This document shows, piece by piece, positions 59,449-64,000 of a stretch of 64,000 nt of DNA. The translations under genes and the position numbers were made by a program. Every line of letters starts with the position of its first letter. Within the stretch, counting starts at the first letter, position 1. The notes under the pieces were generated by a model that worked only from the letters and a program-made list of their open reading frames with translations, did not search any database and was not told the DNA's origin. Source of the stretch: Anoxybacillus sp. J5B_2022 (GTDB taxonomy: Bacteria > Bacillota > Bacilli > Bacillales > Anoxybacillaceae); contig NZ_JAPSMC010000009.1 of the NCBI RefSeq assembly GCF_026847645.1, forward strand, positions 1 to 64,000. The letters run 5' to 3'.

Positions 59449-59504
59449 TGATAACGATTTTCATTCACGATCATGATTATATAGAGAACGATTCTCACTG
59501 TCAA
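59449..59504 (-). promoter_or_regulatory. Fur-controlled promoter of the lipoprotein gene
   Basis: TTGACA (59504-59499), 17 bases, TATAAT (59481-59476) on the minus strand. Two Fur-box-like palindromes flank it: TGAAAATCGTTATCA (59463-59449) and TGAGAATCGTTCTCT (59497-59483), the latter lying in the spacer. Confidence 0.85.
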
Positions 59505-59515
59505 TAGAAAACGAC

Positions 59516-59547
59516 AAAAAACAGCCCAGAAAATTCTGGACTGTTTC
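59516..59547 (-). terminator. terminator of trxA
   Basis: AAACAGCCCAGAA pairs with TTCTGGACTGTTT (one mismatch), followed by TTTTT on the minus strand. Confidence 0.8.
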
Positions 59548-59554
59548 GGATTCA

Positions 59555-59869
59555 TTATAAATGTTTGTTTAACAAGCTGACAAGCGCTTCTTTCGGTTGA
59601 TACCCGATCGTCTTGTCGACTGCTTCGCCGTTTTTAAAGACGAGAAGCGTCGGGATGCTCATCACGCCAAACTTCCCTGCTGTTTCTTGGTTTTCGTCGA
59701 CATTGACTTTCACAATTTTTACTTTGTCGCCCATTTCTTGGTCGATTTCTTCTAACACAGGCGCAATCATGCGGCAAGGTCCGCACCAAGGTGCCCAGAA
59801 ATCCACTAACGTGACTCCTGTGCTCGTTTCTGCTGCGAATGTTTGGTCAGTCGCATTGACAATTGCCAT
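59555..59869 (-). CDS. trxA: thioredoxin
   Basis: A 104-residue disulfide reductase with the [15 protein letters not shown] active site (CGPC at about 29-32), the buried aspartate and the cis-proline in [19 protein letters not shown] lies eight bases upstream of the ATG. Candidate promoter: TTAGCA (59934-59929), 18 bases, TATACT (59910-59905). Confidence 0.98.
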   Translation of the reverse strand: MAIVNATDQTFAAETSTGVTLVDFWAPWCGPCRMIAPVLEEIDQEMGDKVKIVKVNVDENQETAGKFGVMSIPTLLVFKNGEAVDKTIGYQPKEALVSLLNKHL

Positions 59870-59983
59870 TTTCCATTCCTCCTATCAATTACTCATGTAA
59901 GCAAAGTATATCACTTTATCGCGAAAGGTGCTAACTTTTTGCCTCAGTTCTAATATTTACTTTTATCCAATAATTATAACAAG

Positions 59984-60014
59984 AAAACGAGCAAAGACGC
60001 ACTCGCTTTGCCCG
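59984..60014 (-). terminator. terminator of etfA
   Basis: CGAGCAAAG (59988-59996) pairs with CTTTGCCCG (60006-60014) with one mismatch, followed by TTTTCTTG on the minus strand. Confidence 0.65.
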
Positions 60015-60027
60015 TTTTTGCCTATAT

Positions 60028-61005
60028 TTATGAATGCACTTTAAGCTTTTTAAATTCCTCAGTTAATAGCGGTACGACTTCAAATAAATCGCCAACAATG
60101 CCGTAATCTGCGACTTTGAAAATATTCGCTTCTGGATCTTTGTTAATCGCGACAATTACTTTCGAGTTTGACATGCCGGCTAAATGTTGGATCGCACCAG
60201 AAATGCCGCACGCGATATATAAATCTGGTGTGACGACTTTTCCTGTTTGCCCGATTTGCAACGAATAGTCGCAATATCCAGCATCGCACGCGCCGCGCGA
60301 AGCTCCGACCGCACCGCCTAACACGTCCGCCAATTCTTGTAGCGGTTTGAATCCTTCTGCGCTTTTCACCCCACGCCCACCAGCAACAATGACTTTTGCT
60401 TCGGATAAGTCCACGCCTTCCGCTGTTTTGCGGACAATTTCTTTGACGATTGTGCGCAAATCTTTAATATCGACTGAAAGGCTTGTTACATCGCCAGACC
60501 GAGCATCGTCGCGAGAAAGCGCTGGAATATTGTTTGGACGAACCGTTACAAAAACAAGACCGTCGTTCACGATTTTTTTCTCAAACGCTTTTCCAGAATA
60601 AATTGGACGAGTAAATAATAACTCACCGTCTTTTTCTTCAATGGCGACGACGTCAGAAACAAGGCCAGCGTTTAATTTCGTCGCTAATTTTGGCGATAAA
60701 TCTTTTCCTAATGCGGTATGGCCAAATACGATGCCTTCTGGTTTTTCTGCTTCGACTACCGCCATTAACGCTTGGCCGTATCCGTCTGGTGTATACGTTT
60801 TCAGTTGTGCGTGTTCAACAACGACTACACGGTCTGCCCCGTACGCAATTAATTCGTTCGCATACGACTGCACGCTTTCTCCTACTAATACCGCTACTAC
60901 TTCTCCGCCTTGAGCGATCGTTTTCGCTGCCGCAATTGCTTCAAATGATACGTTTCTTAACGATCCGTCACGGATTTCCGCTAATGAGATCACTTTTCGT
61001 GTCAT
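60028..61005 (-). CDS. etfA: electron transfer flavoprotein alpha subunit
   Basis: A 325-residue FAD-binding subunit that takes electrons from acyl-CoA dehydrogenase. The C-terminal FAD domain carries [37 protein letters not shown] near 205-240 and [29 protein letters not shown] near 260-290. ATG 61005 (MTRKV) follows GGGGGGA; an upstream open frame overlaps the etfB end. Last gene of the fad-etf operon. Confidence 0.97.
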   Translation of the reverse strand: MTRKVISLAEIRDGSLRNVSFEAIAAAKTIAQGGEVVAVLVGESVQSYANELIAYGADRVVVVEHAQLKTYTPDGYGQALMAVVEAEKPEGIVFGHTALGKDLSPKLATKLNAGLVSDVVAIEEKDGELLFTRPIYSGKAFEKKIVNDGLVFVTVRPNNIPALSRDDARSGDVTSLSVDIKDLRTIVKEIVRKTAEGVDLSEAKVIVAGGRGVKSAEGFKPLQELADVLGGAVGASRGACDAGYCDYSLQIGQTGKVVTPDLYIACGISGAIQHLAGMSNSKVIVAINKDPEANIFKVADYGIVGDLFEVVPLLTEEFKKLKVHS

Positions 61006-61042
61006 GTTCCGTCCCCCCGATAAATAATCGTTTTTCTCTTCG

Positions 61043-61816
61043 TTAAATGACTTTCGCTTCCGTACGCAACAGCGTGACAAGCTCTTTTACTTGGTCTGTG
61101 AGTTCACCTTGTAAAATTTTCCCTGCTTCTTTTTTCGGTGGCAAGAAAATTTCTACTGTTTTCGTTTTTGCTTCGACATCGTCCTCGTCTAAATCTAAAT
61201 CATCCAATTCTACTTCATCGAGCGGTTTCTTTTTCGCTTTCATAATGCCTGGAAGCGAAGGATAACGCGGCTCGTTTAATCCTTGTTGCGCTGTGACTAA
61301 TAGTGGTAGCGACGCTTCAATGACTTCTTCGTCCCCTTCGACATCGCGAACAACCGTTACTTTGTCGCCGTCAATGTCGAGCTTCGTAATCGTCGTGACA
61401 TACGGGATACCAAGCATTTCTGCTACGCGCGGACCAACTTGGCCAGAGCCGCCATCAATCGCGACGTTTCCTGCTAAAATTAAATGCGGTTCTTTATCTT
61501 TTAAATATTCCGCTAATACTTTCGCCGTTGTATATTGATCGCTTTCTTCGACATCGTCTTCAATATTGATGAGTACTGCTTTATCGCACCCCATCGCCAG
61601 CGCGGTGCGCAATTCTTTCTCCGCATCTTCGTTGCCGACTGTAACGACCGTTACTTCGCCACCTAGTTTGTCACGCACTTGAATCGCTTCTTCAATGGCG
61701 TATTCATCGTACGGGTTAATAATAAATTCAGCGCCCTCTTCATTCACTTTGCCGTTGTTGATGATAATTTTTTCTTCTGTATCAAACGTGCGCTTCATTA
61801 AAACGAAAATGTTCAT
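61043..61816 (-). CDS. etfB: electron transfer flavoprotein beta subunit
   Basis: A 257-residue AMP-binding partner of EtfA. N-terminal MNIFVLMKRTFDTEEKI, NPYDEYAIEEAI near 34, and the ETF beta signature around VEGDEEVIEASLPLLVTAQQGLNEPRYPSL near 160-190. AAGGAGGGG upstream. Confidence 0.97.
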   Translation of the reverse strand: MNIFVLMKRTFDTEEKIIINNGKVNEEGAEFIINPYDEYAIEEAIQVRDKLGGEVTVVTVGNEDAEKELRTALAMGCDKAVLINIEDDVEESDQYTTAKVLAEYLKDKEPHLILAGNVAIDGGSGQVGPRVAEMLGIPYVTTITKLDIDGDKVTVVRDVEGDEEVIEASLPLLVTAQQGLNEPRYPSLPGIMKAKKKPLDEVELDDLDLDEDDVEAKTKTVEIFLPPKKEAGKILQGELTDQVKELVTLLRTEAKVI

Positions 61817-61892
61817 CGGAACCCCTCCTTATGTTTATCAAACATTTGTTTAGTTTAAAACATTCTGTTAATTACAGACAAAAATAACCGCT

Positions 61893-62666
61893 TTATTTTC
61901 CACGAAATTGCGCCGGCCGTTTTTCGATAAACGCTTGCACGCCTTCTTTCGCATCTTCTGACATAAACACTTTGCCAAACAAGGTCGCTTCCTGCTCCAC
62001 CGCTTCATGGAATGATCGTGTTTTCGCCGCATGAAGCAACTCAATCGTCGCCTGCACGGAAACAGGGCTTTTTTGTGCGATTTTATTTGCTAACGCTTTC
62101 GCTTCTTCTAACAGCTTCTCTTCTGGTACAGCTTTGTTCGCAAGCCCCCACTGAACCGCTTCTGTTCCAGTAATTGGCTCGCTCGTCCACATCATCTCTA
62201 ATGCTTTACCAAAGCCAACATAGCGCATTAAACGCTGAGTCCCTGCGAATCCTGGGATGATACCAAGCTGCAGCTCCGGCAATCCTAACTTCGCATTTTC
62301 AGCGACAATGCGAATATGGCATCCCATCGCCAACTCCAATCCTCCACCTAAAGCAGCACCGTGAATTGCTGCAATGACCGGCTTCGGAAATTGTTCGAGC
62401 TTCTCCATCACTTGCTGACCAGCACGTGCCAACGCGGCAGCTTCGTCGCTGGAAGAAACAGACGTAAATTCTTTAATGTCTGCTCCCGCTGAGAAAAATC
62501 TTCCTTCGCCATGAAGGAGGATAGTGCGAACTTGTTCATCGTCTTTTAGTTCATCGAGCAACGATGAAAGCTCTTTCAAAACAGCGGAAGATAAAGCATT
62601 AGCCGGAGGCCGCGAAAAGGCGACTGTCGCCACAACCCCCTCCGTATGCACCTTGAAAAATTCCAT
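61893..62666 (-). CDS. fadB: enoyl-CoA hydratase
   Basis: A 257-residue crotonase-family enzyme hydrating 2-enoyl-CoA in beta-oxidation. Oxyanion-hole segments GRFFSAGADIKEF near 56-68 and AAIHGAALGGGLELAMGCHIR near 98-118, with the catalytic glutamates at ELAMG and LPELQLGIIPGF. Corresponds to B. subtilis ysiB (fadB). Follows fadR in the FadR-controlled operon. Confidence 0.95.
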   Translation of the reverse strand: MEFFKVHTEGVVATVAFSRPPANALSSAVLKELSSLLDELKDDEQVRTILLHGEGRFFSAGADIKEFTSVSSSDEAAALARAGQQVMEKLEQFPKPVIAAIHGAALGGGLELAMGCHIRIVAENAKLGLPELQLGIIPGFAGTQRLMRYVGFGKALEMMWTSEPITGTEAVQWGLANKAVPEEKLLEEAKALANKIAQKSPVSVQATIELLHAAKTRSFHEAVEQEATLFGKVFMSEDAKEGVQAFIEKRPAQFRGK

Positions 62667-62689
62667 TTTTTCCTCTCCCCTTTATAAAA

Positions 62690-63277
62690 TCAAGAGGCTG
62701 AACAGCCTCTTATCAACAGTTCATGCACCGGCTTCGCCAAAGCGACTAAGTCATATTTCTGGTCATTCATGACCCATGTCGTCACCGTTTCGTCAATCGT
62801 CCCGAAAATCATTTGCCTTGCAAGACGAACATCGAGATCGCGGCGAAACTCCCCTGCTTCAATCCCTTCTCTCACAATTTGTTCCATTATTTTCAAGTAT
62901 CCTTTCAACACTTCATTAATTCGCAAACGAAGTTCTTTATTAGATTGCCGCAGTTCAAGCTGGGTCACGATCGCTAAGTGGCGGTCCGCTGATAAAAGTT
63001 CAAAATGTTTTTTTACTAATACGTATAACTTCTCTGAAGCGCTTGAAATTCCTGCTATTTCTTCTTGGATTTTTTCAATAAACGATCCCATTTTTTCTTG
63101 AAAAAGCGAAACGAGAATATCTTCTTTATTTTTGAAATATAAATAAATCGTCCCGTCCGCTACTCCTGCTTGTTTCGCAATTTTCGATACTTGCGCCTGA
63201 TGATAGCCATTTTCAGCAATCACGACTACTGCTGCTTCGATAATTTGCATAAATTTTGGTTTATTCCGTTTCAACAC
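62690..63277 (-). CDS. fadR: FadR, TetR-family repressor of fatty-acid degradation
   Basis: A 195-residue TetR-type regulator. The N-terminal helix-turn-helix AAVVVIAENGYHQAQVSKIAKQAGVADGTIYLYFKNKED (about 14-52) matches the FadR/YsiA family; the rest is the ligand domain binding long-chain acyl-CoA. GTG 63277 is chosen for AGGGG five bases upstream and the family length. It is preceded by its own operator, so it is self-regulated. Confidence 0.95.
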   Translation of the reverse strand: MLKRNKPKFMQIIEAAVVVIAENGYHQAQVSKIAKQAGVADGTIYLYFKNKEDILVSLFQEKMGSFIEKIQEEIAGISSASEKLYVLVKKHFELLSADRHLAIVTQLELRQSNKELRLRINEVLKGYLKIMEQIVREGIEAGEFRRDLDVRLARQMIFGTIDETVTTWVMNDQKYDLVALAKPVHELLIRGCSAS

Positions 63278-63297
63278 GCATTCCCCTTTTTCAAATA

Positions 63298-63315
63298 TGA
63301 ATGAATAATCATTCA
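63298..63315. promoter_or_regulatory. FadR operator
   Basis: TGAATGAATAATCATTCA matches the B. subtilis FadR consensus TGAATGAMTANTCATTCA at every position. It lies just downstream of the -10 of the fadR promoter. Confidence 0.93.
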
Positions 63316-63322
63316 TATTTTT

Positions 63323-63352
63323 ATTTTAAAAATTCTCCCTTCTGTTTGTCAA
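63323..63352 (-). promoter_or_regulatory. fadR: sigma-A promoter of fadR-fadB-etfB-etfA
   Basis: TTGACA (63352-63347), 18 bases, TAAAAT (63328-63323) on the minus strand, with the FadR operator overlapping the expected transcription start. Confidence 0.8.
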
Positions 63353-63397
63353 GATAAAAAATCGCCCATTTAGCGAAAGAATGATAGACAAATGATT

Positions 63398-64000
63398 TTA
63401 TTTTTTCTTGTTTTCTTCTTCTGCTAGCACGCGGCGCAAAATTTTTCCGACGGCCGTCTTCGGCAATTCTTTACGAAATTCATAGATGCGTGGCACTTTA
63501 TAGGCAGCGAGACGGCTTCGCATAAATTGGTCAAGTTCTTCCTCTACGCACTGCTCCCCATCTTTTAGCACGATAAACGCTTTCACTGTTTCACCGCGAT
63601 ATTCATCCGGAACACCGATCACAACGGCTTCTTGCACTTTCGGATGTTCGTATAGCACTTCTTCTACTTCGCGCGGGTAAATGTTGTAGCCGCTAGCAAT
63701 AATCATATCTTTTTTCCGATCGACGATGAAGAAATATCCTCGTTCATCCATATATCCCATATCGCCGGTATATAACCAGCCATCGCGCAATACGCTTTCC
63801 GTTTCAAACGGCTGATTCCAATATCCTTTCATGACTTGCGGACCGCGGACAACTAGTTCGCCAATTTCATTAATGTTTGCTTCTTCTCCCGTTTCGAGTG
63901 ACACAATTTTCGCCTCCGTATCCGGCCACGGAACGCCAATGCTTCCTTTTACTCGCTCTCCGTCCCATAGAAAGTTAGAGTGGGTCACTGGAGATGCCTC
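63398..64000 (-). CDS. lcfA: long-chain fatty-acid-CoA ligase, C-terminal part (cut by window edge)
   Basis: The last 200 residues of an ANL-superfamily acyl-CoA synthetase; the frame is open to the window edge, so the gene continues beyond 64000. Motifs: [27 protein letters not shown] (A8 hinge region), [14 protein letters not shown] and the catalytic lysine in [12 protein letters not shown] near the end. Symbol from the lcfA-fadR-fadB-etfBA order of B. subtilis. Confidence 0.93.
   Translation of the reverse strand, partial: EASPVTHSNFLWDGERVKGSIGVPWPDTEAKIVSLETGEEANINEIGELVVRGPQVMKGYWNQPFETESVLRDGWLYTGDMGYMDERGYFFIVDRKKDMIIASGYNIYPREVEEVLYEHPKVQEAVVIGVPDEYRGETVKAFIVLKDGEQCVEEELDQFMRSRLAAYKVPRIYEFRKELPKTAVGKILRRVLAEEENKKK

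Overview
The window is a chromosomal segment of a spore-forming, probably moderately thermophilic member of the Bacillaceae, most likely of the Anoxybacillus/Geobacillus group. The evidence is gene order. From folC to lcfA the genes follow the Bacillus subtilis order almost without a break (folC, valS, ysxE, spoVID, the hem operon, ysxD, engB, lonA, lonB, clpX, tig, ysoA, the ilv-leu operon, ysnB, rdgB, rph, gerM, racE, ysmB, gerE, ysmA, sdhCAB, yslB, lysC, uvrC, trxA, etfA, etfB, fadB, fadR, lcfA). Sporulation genes (spoVID, ysxE, lonB, gerE, gerM), T-box leaders, a lysine riboswitch and Fur, CodY, CcpA and FadR sites all fit a Firmicute. Nearly everything is on the minus strand; plus-strand genes are the three pilin-like genes at the left edge, a 62-codon gene, ysxD and yslB.

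Layout. 1-5850: three type IV pilin-like genes facing a 964-residue secreted von Willebrand factor A protein, a possible pilus tip or adhesin locus. 5873-10181: folC and valS, the latter behind a T-box leader with a GUC specifier. 10278-12631: a small gene, then spoVID-ysxE with a sigma-E type promoter. 12638-18867: hemAXCDBL, converting glutamyl-tRNA to uroporphyrinogen-pathway intermediates. 19219-28762: ysxD, engB and a protein quality-control block (lonA, lonB, clpX, tig) plus ysoA. 28803-38405: ilvE-ilvBHC-leuABCD for branched-chain amino acids, with a T-box (CUC specifier) lying inside the cluster between ilvE and ilvB, and a strong promoter with CodY-like and cre sites upstream of ilvE. 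38579-47534: tRNA-Arg, ysnB-rdgB-rph-gerM, racE-ysmB, gerE (sigma-K type promoter), ysmA and sdhCAB. 47684-51601: yslB, lysC behind a lysine riboswitch, and uvrC. 51616-59504: genes inserted between uvrC and trxA relative to B. subtilis: a GT-C-like membrane protein, an FTR1 iron permease with a membrane-anchored partner, a GT2 glycosyltransferase, a membrane-linked phosphodiesterase, a sugar-nucleotide epimerase and an iron-regulated lipoprotein. 59555-64000: trxA and the fatty-acid degradation genes etfA, etfB, fadB, fadR, and the 3' end of lcfA, with a perfect FadR operator.

The least ordinary material is: (1) the Fur-controlled FTR1 locus, in which two otherwise unrecognised proteins seem to share a helical module; (2) a family of hairpin-rich intergenic repeats at three loci, one of which supplies the last ten codons and stop of leuA; (3) a leader hairpin and overlapping upstream reading frame in front of sdhC; (4) a terminator-like hairpin that contains the ysxE ribosome binding site; and (5) the pilin/VWA locus. 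No CRISPR array, prophage, insertion sequence or toxin system was seen. All functional calls are from reading motifs and gene order; no database search was run.
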